Assembly: GCF_003254295.1 (NCBI RefSeq)
Contig: NZ_QKZO01000005.1
Coordinates: forward strand, 62,001 to 126,000
Direction of reading: 5' to 3'
From: Rhodobacter capsulatus
GTDB lineage: Bacteria; Pseudomonadota; Alphaproteobacteria; Rhodobacterales; Rhodobacteraceae
DNA length: 64,000 bases
Shown here in pieces: positions 18,621-28,575 of the stretch (its first letter is position 1; every line of letters begins with the position of its first letter). Both the position numbers and the translations under genes were made by a program. The notes under the pieces are model-generated. The model had not been told where the DNA came from. It was given only the letters and a program-made list of their open reading frames with translations, and did not search any database.

Positions 18621-19669
18621 CGGGCCGGTTTCCGCGACAGGTCGATCATGCGTTCGACCGCGGCCCGCGCCTTGTCGATCAGGGCGGGATCGACCATGAC
18701 CTCTTCGGTGCCCGCATGCAGCGACCACAGGATCTTTTCCAGCGTGATCATCTTCATGTAGGGGCACATGTTGCAGGGCCCCAGAAACTCGACCGAGGGC
18801 AGGGCGTCGGCGATGTTCGAGGCCATCGAACATTCGGTGACCAGCATCACCTGCGCCGGTTTTTCGCGCGTCACGAAATCGATCATCCCGGCGGTCGAGC
18901 CGGAGAAATCCGCCTCGGCCACCACATCGGGCGGGCATTCGGGGTGCGCGATGATCTTCGTGCCGGGGTGGTAGCTGCGGAAATCGCGCAGGTCTTGCGG
19001 CGTATATTGTTCATGCACGATGCAGGAGCCCGCCCACCAGACGACGTTTTTCTGCGGCACGGCTTTCGCCACGTTCTGCGCCAGATATTGATCGGGCGTC
19101 ATGATGATCGTCTGTTCGGGCAGGGCCGCCACGATCTGCGCCGCATTGGCCGAGGTGCAGCAGATGTCGGACGCGGCTTTGACCGCCGCCGTCGTGTTGA
19201 CATAGCTGACCACCGGCGCGCCGGGATATTGCGCCCGCATCTGCGCGATGCCCTCGGGCGTGATGCTTTCGGCCAGCGAACAGCCCGCCTGCACATCGGG
19301 GATCAGCACGCGCTTGGCCGGGTTCAGGATCTTCGAGGTCTCGGCCATGAAATGCACACCGCATTGCACGATCGTTTCGGCCTCGACCTTGGTCGCCTCG
19401 ATCGCCAGCTGCAGGCTGTCGCCCACGACATCGGCGACACCGTGATAAATCTCGGGCGTCATGTAGTTATGCGCCAGGATCACGGCGTTCTTTTCGCGCT
19501 TGAGCCGGTTGATCGCGCGGATATAGGGCGCGTGGCGGGCGAAATCGGGCAGCGGGATCACGCGACCCATGCGGGCGTGAATATCGGCCATCTCTTGCGC
19601 CAGCGTCAGCGAGGGCGCCAGATCATAGGCCTCGGCCAGAGAAGCGCGCATCGTAGCGAAGTCCAGCAT
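18617..19669 (-). CDS. nadA: Quinolinate synthase
   Basis: [4Fe-4S] enzyme condensing iminoaspartate with dihydroxyacetone phosphate to quinolinate. The start at 19669 (MLDFATMRASLAEAYD) has GGGAGGGAG upstream and gives 350 residues. Seen: NAVILAHNYMTPEIYHGVADVVGDSLQLA, VQCGVHFMAET, the cluster-region cysteines in SDICCTSANA, HPECPPDV and GPCNMCPYMKM. First gene of nadABC. A 13-bp direct repeat lies immediately upstream. Confidence 0.96.
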   Translation of the reverse strand: MLDFATMRASLAEAYDLAPSLTLAQEMADIHARMGRVIPLPDFARHAPYIRAINRLKREKNAVILAHNYMTPEIYHGVADVVGDSLQLAIEATKVEAETIVQCGVHFMAETSKILNPAKRVLIPDVQAGCSLAESITPEGIAQMRAQYPGAPVVSYVNTTAAVKAASDICCTSANAAQIVAALPEQTIIMTPDQYLAQNVAKAVPQKNVVWWAGSCIVHEQYTPQDLRDFRSYHPGTKIIAHPECPPDVVAEADFSGSTAGMIDFVTREKPAQVMLVTECSMASNIADALPSVEFLGPCNMCPYMKMITLEKILWSLHAGTEEVMVDPALIDKARAAVERMIDLSRKPAR

Positions 19670-19683
19670 GGGCTCCCTCCCCA

Positions 19684-19712
19684 AAACTGCGAACGCCCTA
19701 AACTGCGAACGC
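19684..19712 (-). promoter_or_regulatory. Tandem 13-bp direct repeat upstream of nadA, candidate operator
   Basis: AAACTGCGAACGC occurs at 19684-19696 and again at 19700-19712, a 16-bp period. The repeats end 15 bases from the nadA start and overlap where the transcript leader or promoter would be. A NAD-responsive regulator is a natural guess but the protein is not identifiable here. Confidence 0.45.
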
Positions 19713-19787
19713 GATGCATCTAATGGCTGCAAGGCGGGGATGGAATGGGAAAATTGCCGCAAGGCTGCGTTTTGTGAAATTTATGTG

Positions 19788-20483
19788 TCAGCCGCGCCGC
19801 TTCCAGATCGCGCCGTCGCCCAGTTTTCCGACAAAGGCGGCATGGGCTTCGGCCTCGGCCTCGGTGAGGCGCGGGGGCAGGGGAACCGGACGGGGACGGG
19901 GCCGCCATTCGGTGCCGGAAGTGGCATTTTTGGCTGGAACAGGGTCTATATTCAGACCGAAACCGGGCTGGCGACCGCCGATCAGTTCCAGATAGACCTC
20001 GGCCAGAATTTCCGAGTCGAGAAGCGCCCCGTGCAAGGTCCGCGCCGAATTGTCGATGCTGAAGCGGCGGCAGAGCGCATCGAGCGTCGCGGGCGAGCCG
20101 GGAAATTTTCGCCGCGCCATTGCCAAAGTGTCGAGCGCCCGATCCGCCGGGATCAACGGCTTTTGCACCCAGCCCAGTTCGGCATTCAGAAACTTCATGT
20201 CAAAGGCGGCGTTGTGGATCACCAGCTTCGAGTCATCGCCGATGAAATCGAGGAAATCCTGGGCGATGGCACCGAATTTCGGCTTGTCGCGCAGGAAATC
20301 ATCGCCCAAGCCATGCACGGCAAAGGCTTCCTGCGGCATCGCGCGGTCCGGGTTGATGTATTGGTGATAGGTCCGCCCGGTGGGCACGTGGTTCATCAGC
20401 TCGACCGCGCCGATTTCGACGATGCGATGCCCTTCGGAGGGTTCGAATCCGGTGGTTTCGGTATCAAGGACGATCTCACGCAT
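19788..20483 (-). CDS. dnaQ: DNA polymerase III epsilon subunit (proofreading exonuclease)
   Basis: A 231-residue 3'-5' exonuclease of the DEDDh class. Exo I is DTETTGFEP (Asp7, Glu9), Exo II is [13 protein letters not shown], and Exo III is the [11 protein letters not shown] segment carrying the general-base His and metal Asp. The C-terminal 60 residues are Pro/Arg-rich and probably hold the polymerase contact. Its ATG lies within the coaE coding end; the genes dnaQ-coaE-aroE-maf are in the order found beside the origin in other alphaproteobacteria. Confidence 0.95.
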   Translation of the reverse strand: MREIVLDTETTGFEPSEGHRIVEIGAVELMNHVPTGRTYHQYINPDRAMPQEAFAVHGLGDDFLRDKPKFGAIAQDFLDFIGDDSKLVIHNAAFDMKFLNAELGWVQKPLIPADRALDTLAMARRKFPGSPATLDALCRRFSIDNSARTLHGALLDSEILAEVYLELIGGRQPGFGLNIDPVPAKNATSGTEWRPRPRPVPLPPRLTEAEAEAHAAFVGKLGDGAIWKRRG

Positions 20484-21072
20484 GGCGGCTCCGCAAGGTT
20501 GCGATCAGCTTTCGCACTTCGGCGCGGGTCTGTTCAAGGGTGAAGGTCTCGATCACGAAATCGGCGCGGCGGCGTTTTTCGGCGTCGGGCAGCTGGCGGG
20601 CGAGGATCATGTCAAGCTGCGCCGCAGTCATCTGGCCGCGCGCCAGAACCCGGGCGCGTTGCACATCGGGCGCGGCGGTGACGACCAGAACGGCATCGCA
20701 GTTCTTCTCGGCGCCGGTTTCATAAAGCAGCGGGATATCCAGAAGGATCAGATCGGCGGTTTGATGGGCCAGCAGGAATGCCTGTCGTGCGGCCTGAACC
20801 AGCGGGTGAACCACCGATTCCAGCCGGGACAGAGCCTGTTTGTCGGCTTGTAGCAGGATCTTCAGCCGGTCGCGATCCACTGCGCCATCGCGGATCGCAG
20901 CGGGGAAAATCGCGGACAGGGGCGCAACCGCGGCGCCGCCTTTGGCGTAAAGCGCATGCACGCTGGCGTCGGCATCCCAGACCGGGATGCCCGCTTCGGC
21001 GAAAAGCCGCGCCGTCGTCGATTTCCCCATGCCGATCGAGCCGGTGAGACCGAGACAGAACGGGCGCTTCAT
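20476..21072 (-). CDS. coaE: Dephospho-CoA kinase
   Basis: Last step of coenzyme A synthesis. The 198-residue protein has the P-loop [12 protein letters not shown] at residues 8-19, [12 protein letters not shown], the [11 protein letters not shown] lid region and ARGQMTAAQ. It overlaps aroE upstream by ATGA and dnaQ downstream by eight bases. Confidence 0.95.
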   Translation of the reverse strand: MKRPFCLGLTGSIGMGKSTTARLFAEAGIPVWDADASVHALYAKGGAAVAPLSAIFPAAIRDGAVDRDRLKILLQADKQALSRLESVVHPLVQAARQAFLLAHQTADLILLDIPLLYETGAEKNCDAVLVVTAAPDVQRARVLARGQMTAAQLDMILARQLPDAEKRRRADFVIETFTLEQTRAEVRKLIATLRSRHA

Positions 21073-21899
21073 GCCGCAAGCACCACGGCGCGCAATTCCG
21101 CGGTGACCTCGGGGCGGCGGCCGAACCAGCGTTCAAAACCGGGGACGGCCTGATGCAAGAGCATGCCGAGGCCGTCGACGGTGGTGCAGCCCCGGGCGGC
21201 GGCGGCATTGAGGAAATCGGTGCGCAGCGGGGTGTAGACACAGTCGGTGACCACCGCCGCGGCAGAGAGCGCGTCCAGCGGCAGATCAAAAGCGGCCTTG
21301 CCCGCCATGCCGAGGGAAGAGGTGTTCACCACTGTCGTGGCGCCGTCAAAGATGGTGCCGACATGCTCCCAGTCCTGAACCACGACACGGGGGCCGAATT
21401 CGGTGCAAAGCGCCTCGGCCCGGGCGCGGGTGCGGTTGGATATGCGGATTTCCGGGCAACCGGCGTCAAGCAGGGCCACGACGATGGCGCGGGCGGCGCC
21501 GCCTGCGCCTATGACGGCGGCGGGGCCGGAACCGGCCTGCCAGCCCGGGGCGCCCTCGAGCAGATTGGCCAGAAAGCCGATGCCGTCGGTGTTGTCGGCG
21601 TGAATGCGGCCGCTGTCATCGAACACCAGCGTGTTCGCCGCGCCGATCCGAAGCGCGCGGTCGGAAACCACATCGGCCAGGGCCAGCGCGGTTTCCTTGT
21701 GCGGGATGGTGATGTTGCACCCGACGAATCCGGCTTTGGGAAGCACCCGCAGCACGGCTTCCAGATCGCCCTCGGCCACATCCATCGGGATGTAATGGCC
21801 GCGGAGGCCATAAGTTTTCAGCCAATGCCCATGCAGCGCGGGCGAGCGGGAGTGCTGGATCGGATGGCCGATCACCCCAGCCAGGGGAATGCAGGTCAT
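21069..21899 (-). CDS. aroE: Shikimate dehydrogenase
   Basis: NADP-dependent reduction of 3-dehydroshikimate. The 276-residue sequence shows the shikimate-binding Ser pair in [16 protein letters not shown], the catalytic Lys in [11 protein letters not shown], the Asn/Asp pair in ANTLV and NTDGIGF, and the Rossmann motif [12 protein letters not shown]. Its start overlaps the maf stop (ATGA). Confidence 0.95.
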   Translation of the reverse strand: MTCIPLAGVIGHPIQHSRSPALHGHWLKTYGLRGHYIPMDVAEGDLEAVLRVLPKAGFVGCNITIPHKETALALADVVSDRALRIGAANTLVFDDSGRIHADNTDGIGFLANLLEGAPGWQAGSGPAAVIGAGGAARAIVVALLDAGCPEIRISNRTRARAEALCTEFGPRVVVQDWEHVGTIFDGATTVVNTSSLGMAGKAAFDLPLDALSAAAVVTDCVYTPLRTDFLNAAAARGCTTVDGLGMLLHQAVPGFERWFGRRPEVTAELRAVVLAA

Positions 21900-22495
21900 G
21901 TCGTCAGATCTCCTCGCACGCGCAGCCAGTTCAGCACTTCGATCAGGGGCAGGCCCAGAACGGCAAAGTAATCGCCCTCGACGGCGGAAAACAACCGCAC
22001 GCCTTCCTCTTCGAGCTTGTAGCAGCCGACGGCGTGGCGGATCGAGTCCCAGTTGCGGGCGGTATAGTCGGTGATGAAAGCCTCGGAGAGCGGATGCATG
22101 GTCAGCCGCACTTCGGCCAGATGGCGCCAGAGCGGGCGGCCGTCCTGCACCACCACCAGCGCCGAAAGCAACCGATGCGTCCGCCCCGAGAGCGCGCGCA
22201 GCTGCGCCATCGCCTGATCCGGGCTTTCGGGTTTCGCGAAGATCTCGCCTTGCAAGTCAAGCACCTGATCGGCGCCGAAGACCAGCGCGCCGGGATGACG
22301 GGCGGATTGTTTCAGCGCCTTCGCCGCGGCCAGTTGATCGGCGACATCGCGGGGCGTTGCGCCTTCGAGATCAAGCGCGTGGCGGATCGCCTCTTCATCG
22401 ATGCGGGCGGGGGAAATCGTCACCGAAAGCCCGGCTGAGCGCAAAAGCTGCGCGCGGATCTCGGAGGAAGAGGCCAGAACGAGGGGGGCAAGCAT
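21896..22495 (-). CDS. maf: Maf-family nucleoside triphosphate pyrophosphatase
   Basis: A 199-residue Maf protein that hydrolyses non-canonical or modified nucleoside triphosphates. The ATG at 22495 starts [22 protein letters not shown], the family N-terminus; the longer upstream frame is not protein-like and would cross the candidate origin. Later motifs are [42 protein letters not shown] and [13 protein letters not shown]. It is the last gene left of the putative origin and is transcribed away from it. Confidence 0.93.
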   Translation of the reverse strand: MLAPLVLASSSEIRAQLLRSAGLSVTISPARIDEEAIRHALDLEGATPRDVADQLAAAKALKQSARHPGALVFGADQVLDLQGEIFAKPESPDQAMAQLRALSGRTHRLLSALVVVQDGRPLWRHLAEVRLTMHPLSEAFITDYTARNWDSIRHAVGCYKLEEEGVRLFSAVEGDYFAVLGLPLIEVLNWLRVRGDLTT

Positions 22496-22890
22496 GTGGA
22501 CAACCGTTGGGAAAACCGGAGGGGGACGCCTGGGGACAAAGGGGGGCACAAGATTTCCTCCCCGGGAAGGGGCGCGTTTGTCAAGGAACGAAAGGAGACT
22601 CTCCGCATGTGGGAAGCCCGACAGGGCAGATGTGAGGAAGTGCCGCAACCCACAGGAACAAAACGGAACGCCCCCAATCCGTCCCCTTCAGTATCAACCA
22701 CGCAAGTTATTGATTTTCAATGCCATCGAAAGCTTATCAACAGGGTTTTGCAATCTTGCCCACGAAGCTTTCAAGGCTTGGGAAAAGGTCTGGAAAACCG
22801 GGCTATCCACACTGTCCACAGCCCCTACAAAATCAACATCTTTTCTTTTCAAGAATTATTCTTAAGAAGAAGCCGACACAGGAGGCACAG
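22490..22890. other. oriC: Candidate chromosomal replication origin (oriC)
   Basis: A non-coding segment of about 395 bases between maf and hemJ. DnaA-box-like nonamers: TTGTCCACA on the minus strand at 22495-22503, TTATCAACA at 22734-22742, and a contiguous tandem CTATCCACA-CTGTCCACA at 22803-22820 (8/9, 8/9, 8/9 and 7/9 to TTATCCACA). An AT-rich stretch follows at 22828-22869, including the palindrome AAGAATTATTCTT (22851-22863), as a possible unwinding element. Flanking genes diverge, and the neighbours (dnaQ-coaE-aroE-maf to the left; hemJ, rho, mnmEG, rsmG, parAB to the right) are those surrounding oriC in Caulobacter and Sinorhizobium. Function is inference from this context. Confidence 0.7.
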
Positions 22891-23367
22891 ATGATCGAGC
22901 TCGTCACGGATTTCCTTTCAGATTGGTATTTCTGGACGAAATCGCTGCATGTGATGTCGGTCCTGGCCTGGATGGCGGGGCTGTTCTACCTGCCGCGGCT
23001 TTACGTCTACCACGTCGAGGGGCTGAAAAAGCGGGGCGTGGTGCGCGGCAGCGAGATGGATCAGCTGTTCCAGCATCAGGAACGGATGCTGCTCAAGGCG
23101 ATCATGAATCCGGCGGCGATCTCGACCTGGTTCTTCGGCCTTTGCCTGGTGTTCACGCCGGGGATCATCGACTGGAGCATGCAATGGCCCTGGATCAAGG
23201 GCGCCTGCGTGATCGCGATGACGGTGTTTCACATGTTCCTGGCGCGGGCGCGGCACAAATTCGTCGATGGCACGAATGATCTGGCCGGCCGGCAATGGCG
23301 GATGATGAACGAAGTGCCGACGCTGCTGATGTTCCTGATCGTGATCGCGGTGATCGTGAAGTTCTGA
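22891..23367 (+). CDS. hemJ: Protoporphyrinogen IX oxidase HemJ
   Basis: A 158-residue inner-membrane protein with four hydrophobic segments that oxidises protoporphyrinogen IX in haem and bacteriochlorophyll synthesis. AGGAGG lies seven bases before the ATG at 22891. Family features are the N-terminal [29 protein letters not shown] with its conserved His and Arg, [14 protein letters not shown], and the C-terminal [19 protein letters not shown]. It is the first gene right of the candidate origin. Confidence 0.92.
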   Translation: MIELVTDFLSDWYFWTKSLHVMSVLAWMAGLFYLPRLYVYHVEGLKKRGVVRGSEMDQLFQHQERMLLKAIMNPAAISTWFFGLCLVFTPGIIDWSMQWPWIKGACVIAMTVFHMFLARARHKFVDGTNDLAGRQWRMMNEVPTLLMFLIVIAVIVKF

Positions 23368-23372
23368 TTTCG

Positions 23373-23402
23373 TTGACTCGCCGCGGGCTTTGCGCGTAGA
23401 AG
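23373..23402 (+). promoter_or_regulatory. Candidate sigma-70 promoter of rho
   Basis: TTGACT (23373-23378) and TAGAAG (23397-23402) are separated by 18 bases, leaving a leader of roughly 90 bases before rho. The match is reasonable but unproven. Confidence 0.4.
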
Positions 23403-23500
23403 CGCGACAGCCCCGGCCGTCCGGCCGCAGGTTCTGCCGAGCCCTGACCCATGCTGCGCCGCCCCCGAGGGGTCTGGCGCCTTTCGCGGATGGATGCGAG

Positions 23501-24769
23501 ATGACCGAACGTTTGAACCTTTCCGATCTCAAGGCGAAAAGCCCCAAGGACCTGCTGGCGATGGCCGAGGACTGGGAGATCGAGAACGCCTCGACGATGC
23601 GCAAGGGCGAGATGATGTTCTCGATCCTGAAAGAGCATGCCGAGGAAGGGGTCGAGATCGGCGGCGATGGCGTGCTGGAAGTGCTGCAGGACGGGTTCGG
23701 CTTTCTGCGCTCGCCCGAAGCGAACTATCTGCCCGGCCCGGATGATATTTATGTGTCGCCCGAGATGATCCGGCAATACAGCCTGCGCACCGGTGATACC
23801 GTCTGGGGAATCATCCGCGCGCCGGGCGAGAATGAACGCTATTTCGCCCTGACCGCGGTCGAGAAGATCAATTTCGAAGACCCCGAGAAGGCGCGTCACA
23901 AGGTCAGCTTCGACAACCTGACGCCGCTTTACCCCGACGAGCGGCTGAAGATGGAGATCGAGGATCCGACGATCAAGGATCGCTCGGCGCGGATCATCGA
24001 TCTGGTGGCGCCGATCGGGAAGGGGCAGCGCTCGCTGATCGTGGCACCGCCGCGGACCGGGAAAACGGTGCTGCTGCAGAACATCGCGCATTCGATCGAG
24101 GTGAACCACCCCGAATGCTACCTGATCGTGCTGCTGATCGACGAACGTCCCGAGGAAGTCACCGACATGCAGCGCTCGGTGAAGGGCGAGGTGATTTCCT
24201 CGACCTTCGACGAACCGGCGACGCGGCACGTGGCGGTGGCCGAAATGGTGATCGAAAAGGCAAAGCGTCTGGTCGAACACAAGCGAGATGTTGTGATCTT
24301 GCTTGATTCGATCACAAGACTTGGTCGTGCTTTCAACACGGTCGTGCCGAGCTCGGGCAAGGTGCTGACCGGCGGCGTCGATGCGAACGCGCTGCAGCGG
24401 CCGAAGCGCTTCTTTGGCGCGGCGCGGAACATCGAAGAGGGCGGCTCGCTGACGATCATTGCGACGGCGCTGATCGACACCGGCTCGCGGATGGACGAGG
24501 TGATCTTCGAGGAATTCAAGGGCACCGGCAACAGCGAGATCGTGCTGGATCGGAAGGTCGCCGACAAGCGCGTCTTCCCGGCGATGGACATTCTCAAATC
24601 GGGGACGCGGAAGGAAGATCTGCTGGTCGATCAGAAAGACCTGCAGAAGACCTATCTGCTGCGCCGCATCCTGAACCCGATGGGGACGACGGATGCGATC
24701 GAATTCCTGATTTCGAAGCTGAAGCAGACGAAAACCAACGGCGAGTTCTTCGATTCGATGAACGGCTGA
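23501..24769 (+). CDS. rho: Transcription termination factor Rho
   Basis: Hexameric RNA-dependent ATPase/helicase ending transcription. From the ATG at 23501 it has 422 residues. The N-terminal helical domain ([30 protein letters not shown]) is followed by the RNA-binding cold-shock fold ([21 protein letters not shown]) and the ATPase core with Walker [13 protein letters not shown] at about 182-193, Walker [13 protein letters not shown] and the Q-loop. No large insertion domain is present. Confidence 0.97.
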   Translation: MTERLNLSDLKAKSPKDLLAMAEDWEIENASTMRKGEMMFSILKEHAEEGVEIGGDGVLEVLQDGFGFLRSPEANYLPGPDDIYVSPEMIRQYSLRTGDTVWGIIRAPGENERYFALTAVEKINFEDPEKARHKVSFDNLTPLYPDERLKMEIEDPTIKDRSARIIDLVAPIGKGQRSLIVAPPRTGKTVLLQNIAHSIEVNHPECYLIVLLIDERPEEVTDMQRSVKGEVISSTFDEPATRHVAVAEMVIEKAKRLVEHKRDVVILLDSITRLGRAFNTVVPSSGKVLTGGVDANALQRPKRFFGAARNIEEGGSLTIIATALIDTGSRMDEVIFEEFKGTGNSEIVLDRKVADKRVFPAMDILKSGTRKEDLLVDQKDLQKTYLLRRILNPMGTTDAIEFLISKLKQTKTNGEFFDSMNG

Positions 24770-24796
24770 GGTATCGTTGCCCCGAGAGGGATTTCG

Positions 24797-26080
24797 ATGG
24801 ACACGATCTATGCGCAGGCATCCGGCCGCGGCAAGGCCGGGGTTGCGGTCATTCGCCTGTCCGGGCCGCGCGCCTGGGAGGCGGTTTCGGCCCTGTGCGG
24901 CCGTTTGCCCGCGCCGCGGCAAGCCGCCGTCCGGCTGTTGCGGATCGGTGAGGATGCGCTCGATGAGGCTTTGGTGCTGTGTTTTGAGGCGGGGCGCAGC
25001 TTCACCGGCGAAGAATCGGCGGAACTGCATTTGCATGGCGCCATTGCCACGGTTGCGGCGGTTCTGAAAGCGCTTGGGTCGCTTGGGTTTCTGCGCTTGG
25101 CCGAGCCGGGGGAATTCACCCGGCGGGCGATGGAAAGCGGTCGGCTGGATCTGTCGCAGGTCGAGGGGCTTGCGGATCTGATCGAGGCCGAGACCGAGGC
25201 GCAGCGGAAACAGGCCTTGGCGGTGCTGTCCGGGTCGGTCGGTCGGATGGTCGAGACCTGGCGCAGCAAGCTGATCCGGGCGGCGGCGCTGATGGAAGCC
25301 TGCATCGATTTTGCGGATGAAGACCTTCCCGTGGATGTGACGCCGGAGGCTTTTGCGCTGCTCTCGGAGGTTTCGGCGCAATTGTCGGCGGAAATTGGCC
25401 GGATTTCGGTGACCGAGCGGGTGCGGGAAGGCTTTGAAGTCGCGATCGTCGGGCGGCCCAATGCCGGGAAGTCGACGCTTCTGAACGCGCTTGCCGGGCG
25501 AGAGGCGGCCATCACCTCGGAAGTGGCGGGGACGACGCGCGATGTGATCGAGGTTCGGATGGATCTGTCGGGTCTGGCGGTGACCTTGCTGGATACGGCG
25601 GGTCTGCGCGATACCGAGGACCAGGTCGAAGCGATCGGCGTTGCGCGGGCGGTTGAGCGGGCGAAACGGGCAGATTTGCGCGTGTTTCTGCTGGATGATG
25701 GCGATATTCCGCTGTTGGAGCCGATCGCGGATGACGTGATCGTGCAGGGGAAAGCTGATCTGGGCGGGTCAGGTGATCTGCGGGTTTCAGGGAAAACCGG
25801 CGAGGGCGTCGATGCTCTGGTTGCATCGATCACCGAACGGCTGTCGGAACGAGCGGCCGGGGCAGGGGTTATGACGCGGGAACGCCATCGCGATTGTCTT
25901 GGGCGCGCATCCAGTGCATTGCGGTCTGCCCTTGAAGAGTTGGATCATGGGCTTGAACGACTGGATCTTGCGGCAGAACACTGCAGGACTGGCATTAGGG
26001 CGCTGGAATCGCTGCTGGGGCGGGTTGATGTCGAGAACCTGCTTGACGAGATCTTTTCCAGTTTCTGTATCGGCAAGTGA
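24797..26080 (+). CDS. mnmE: tRNA modification GTPase MnmE
   Basis: With MnmG installs the carboxymethylaminomethyl group on U34 of certain tRNAs. The 427-residue protein has the N-terminal formyl-THF-binding domain ([48 protein letters not shown]), the G domain with GRPNAGKST at about 217-225, DTAGLRDT, and the catalytic C-terminal FCIGK. The stop is three bases before the mnmG GTG. Confidence 0.96.
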   Translation: MDTIYAQASGRGKAGVAVIRLSGPRAWEAVSALCGRLPAPRQAAVRLLRIGEDALDEALVLCFEAGRSFTGEESAELHLHGAIATVAAVLKALGSLGFLRLAEPGEFTRRAMESGRLDLSQVEGLADLIEAETEAQRKQALAVLSGSVGRMVETWRSKLIRAAALMEACIDFADEDLPVDVTPEAFALLSEVSAQLSAEIGRISVTERVREGFEVAIVGRPNAGKSTLLNALAGREAAITSEVAGTTRDVIEVRMDLSGLAVTLLDTAGLRDTEDQVEAIGVARAVERAKRADLRVFLLDDGDIPLLEPIADDVIVQGKADLGGSGDLRVSGKTGEGVDALVASITERLSERAAGAGVMTRERHRDCLGRASSALRSALEELDHGLERLDLAAEHCRTGIRALESLLGRVDVENLLDEIFSSFCIGK

Positions 26081-26083
26081 GGA

Positions 26084-27955
26084 GTGTTTCACGTGAAACA
26101 TTTTGACGTCATCGTTGTCGGAGGCGGTCATGCCGGGACGGAGGCCGCCCATGCTTCGGCTCGGCTTGGGGCCCGAACCGCGCTTGTGACGATGCGGCGC
26201 GCGGCGCTTGGCGTGATGTCTTGCAACCCGGCCATTGGCGGCTTGGGGAAGGGGCATCTTGTCCGGGAAGTCGATGCGATGGATGGCGTGATGGGCAAGG
26301 CCGCCGATCGTGCCGGGATTCAGTTTCGGCTTCTGAACCGCCGCAAGGGTCCGGCGGTTCAGGGGCCGCGAACACAGGCGGATCGGAAGCTGTATCGCCT
26401 GGCGGTCGCCGAACTTTGTGCAACCCAGCCGCTTCTTGAGGTGGTTGAGGGCGAAGTGACCGATCTGCTGCTGACCGGAACGACCATAACCGGTGTTCGG
26501 TTGATGGACGGGTCCGAGATCTGTGCGTCGGCCGTCGTGCTGACGACCGGGACGTTTCTGAACGGTGTGATCCACATCGGGGATCAGCAATCTCCGGGGG
26601 GACGGGTCGGGGATCGCCCCTCGGTTAGCCTCTCGCAAAGGCTGCGCGAGATTGCGCCTGCCGTCGGGCGGCTGAAAACCGGAACACCCCCACGGCTTGA
26701 TGGTCGAAGCATCGATTGGGATAGTCTGGAAAAGCAGCCGGGCGACGAAGATCCAGTGATGCTGAGTTTTCTCAGCACCGGTCCCTTCGTGCGGCAGATC
26801 GCCTGCGGCATCACCCATACGAACGAAACGACGCATGAGGTGATTCGGGAAAATCTGCAACGATCCGCGATGTATGGTGGCCATATCGAGGGCGTCGGTC
26901 CGCGCTATTGCCCGTCGATCGAGGACAAGGTGGTGCGGTTTTCCGATAAAACTTCGCATCAGGTCTTTCTCGAGCCGGAAGGGCTGGACGATGATACTGT
27001 TTATCCGAACGGCATCTCGACCTCTTTGCCCGCGGATGTGCAGGAGAGATATGTTCGATCGATCCGTGGTCTGGAAGGGGCCCGGATTTTGCAGCCGGGA
27101 TATGCGATCGAGTACGATTATGTCGACCCCAGGGCGCTGACGTTGACGCTTGAATTGCGTGCCCAGGAAGGTCTGTTCCTTGCCGGTCAGATCAACGGCA
27201 CGACTGGTTACGAGGAAGCCGCGGCTCAGGGGCTGGTCGCGGGATTGAACGCGGCAAGCAAGGCTTTGAGCCGCGATCCCGTAACTTTCAGCCGAACCGA
27301 TTCCTATATCGGTGTGATGATTGACGATCTGGTGAGCAGGGGGGTCAGTGAACCTTATCGCATGTTCACATCGCGCGCCGAATTCCGGCTGTTCCTGCGC
27401 GCGGACAATGCGGACCAGCGTCTTACCCCGCGCGGTATCGATATCGGCTGTGTGGGAGAGGCCCGTCGGCGCAGCTTTGATGAAAAGATGGCGCAAATGG
27501 CGGCCGGGAAGAGCGTTCTCGACGGTATCGTGCTGACCCCGGGGCAGGCGATCTCGCTTGGTCTGGCGTTGAATCAGGATGGGGTGAAGCGCTCGGCGTT
27601 TCAGTTGCTGGCGTTTCCGGACGTCACTTTCGAGCAGCTCCGGGGCTCTTTCCCAGATTTGAACGGGATTCCGCCCGATATTGCAAAGCAACTCTCGAAC
27701 GAAGCTCTTTACGCCAACTACATCTTGCGGCAGCAGAGGGACGTTGACGCAATGCGTCGTGACGAGAATTGGGAGATCCCGGCAGACTTCGATTACCGCG
27801 CCTTGTCCGGTCTGTCGAATGAGCTGAAAACGAAGTTCAATGCTGCAACGCCCCGGACATTGCATCAGGCAAGCCAGGTCGATGGCGCGACGCCGGCGGC
27901 TTTGTCGCTGATTCTTGCTCGGCTTCGGCAGGACAAAAGGGCTGAACGGAAATGA
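26084..27955 (+). CDS. mnmG: tRNA uridine-5-carboxymethylaminomethyl modification enzyme MnmG
   Basis: FAD-dependent partner of MnmE. Reading from GTG at 26084 gives 623 residues beginning [22 protein letters not shown] with the FAD-binding GxGxxG. A GTG at 26093 (MKHFDV) has GAGGAG at better spacing and is a serious alternative. Signature segments are [69 protein letters not shown] and [16 protein letters not shown] perfect parS site covers the start region. The stop overlaps rsmG by ATGA. Confidence 0.96.
   Translation: MFHVKHFDVIVVGGGHAGTEAAHASARLGARTALVTMRRAALGVMSCNPAIGGLGKGHLVREVDAMDGVMGKAADRAGIQFRLLNRRKGPAVQGPRTQADRKLYRLAVAELCATQPLLEVVEGEVTDLLLTGTTITGVRLMDGSEICASAVVLTTGTFLNGVIHIGDQQSPGGRVGDRPSVSLSQRLREIAPAVGRLKTGTPPRLDGRSIDWDSLEKQPGDEDPVMLSFLSTGPFVRQIACGITHTNETTHEVIRENLQRSAMYGGHIEGVGPRYCPSIEDKVVRFSDKTSHQVFLEPEGLDDDTVYPNGISTSLPADVQERYVRSIRGLEGARILQPGYAIEYDYVDPRALTLTLELRAQEGLFLAGQINGTTGYEEAAAQGLVAGLNAASKALSRDPVTFSRTDSYIGVMIDDLVSRGVSEPYRMFTSRAEFRLFLRADNADQRLTPRGIDIGCVGEARRRSFDEKMAQMAAGKSVLDGIVLTPGQAISLGLALNQDGVKRSAFQLLAFPDVTFEQLRGSFPDLNGIPPDIAKQLSNEALYANYILRQQRDVDAMRRDENWEIPADFDYRALSGLSNELKTKFNAATPRTLHQASQVDGATPAALSLILARLRQDKRAERK
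26085..26100. other. parS site 1 (ParB-binding centromere)
   Basis: TGTTTCACGTGAAACA, an exact 16-bp palindromic parS, lies across the start of mnmG and encodes its FHVKH residues. It is about 3.3 kb right of the candidate origin and 3.3 kb before parB. Confidence 0.93.
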
Positions 27956-28575
27956 CCGGGCCGGAAGCGTTTGTAAATCAGGTTGATGTTTCACGTGAAA
28001 CAATTCGCCTTCTGGAGCGCCTGGAAGCGTTGCTGAAAAAATGGAACTCAGCCATCAATCTGGTTTCCCCGAATACGCTTGCGGAAATCTGGACGCGCCA
28101 TTTCCTGGATTCAGCGCAGATTTTGCAATCTGTTGCGCAGGCTCCGCAGCACTGGGGCGATCTGGGAAGTGGCGGGGGCTTTCCCGGGCTTGTGGTTGGC
28201 GTTCTGGCAAAAGAACAATTTCCGGATATGCGGCTCACCCTGGTTGAAAGTGACAAGCGCAAGGCGGCGTTTCTGCTCAATTCCGTCCGCGATCTGGGCC
28301 TCTCCGCGGTGGTGGCTGATCAACGGATAGAATCGCTTGAGCCGCTCAAGGCGGATGTCCTGTCCGCACGTGCCTTGGCGCCCCTCGAAACCTTGTTGAG
28401 CTACGCGGAGCGTCACCTGTCACCGGCGGGCATCGCTCTATTTCCGAAAGGAAATCGCTGGCGGGAAGAGGTTGCGCAGGCGCAGCAGAAATGGTCCTTT
28501 GAGGTCGAACCGAAACCCAGCGCCACGGACCCGGAGTCCGTCGTTCTGAACATCAAGGGGTTGCACCGTGCCTGA
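27952..28575 (+). CDS. rsmG: 16S rRNA (guanine-527-N7)-methyltransferase
   Basis: A 207-residue Rossmann methyltransferase. The N-terminal motif [29 protein letters not shown] and the SAM-binding [16 protein letters not shown] (about 67-82) identify it, with [10 protein letters not shown] and [11 protein letters not shown] downstream. The DVSRET codons contain the second parS. It overlaps mnmG by ATGA and parA by eight bases. Confidence 0.96.
   Translation: MTGPEAFVNQVDVSRETIRLLERLEALLKKWNSAINLVSPNTLAEIWTRHFLDSAQILQSVAQAPQHWGDLGSGGGFPGLVVGVLAKEQFPDMRLTLVESDKRKAAFLLNSVRDLGLSAVVADQRIESLEPLKADVLSARALAPLETLLSYAERHLSPAGIALFPKGNRWREEVAQAQQKWSFEVEPKPSATDPESVVLNIKGLHRA
27987..28002. other. parS site 2 (ParB-binding centromere)
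   Basis: A second exact TGTTTCACGTGAAACA inside rsmG, encoding the conserved DVSRET peptide. It is 1.9 kb from parS 1 and 0.6 kb upstream of parA. Confidence 0.93.

Noticed and set aside
22496-22890. Protein-coding frames within the maf-hemJ gap
   Set aside because: Composition shifts to AT-rich, frames lack ribosome-binding sites, and the DnaA-box content explains the segment better.
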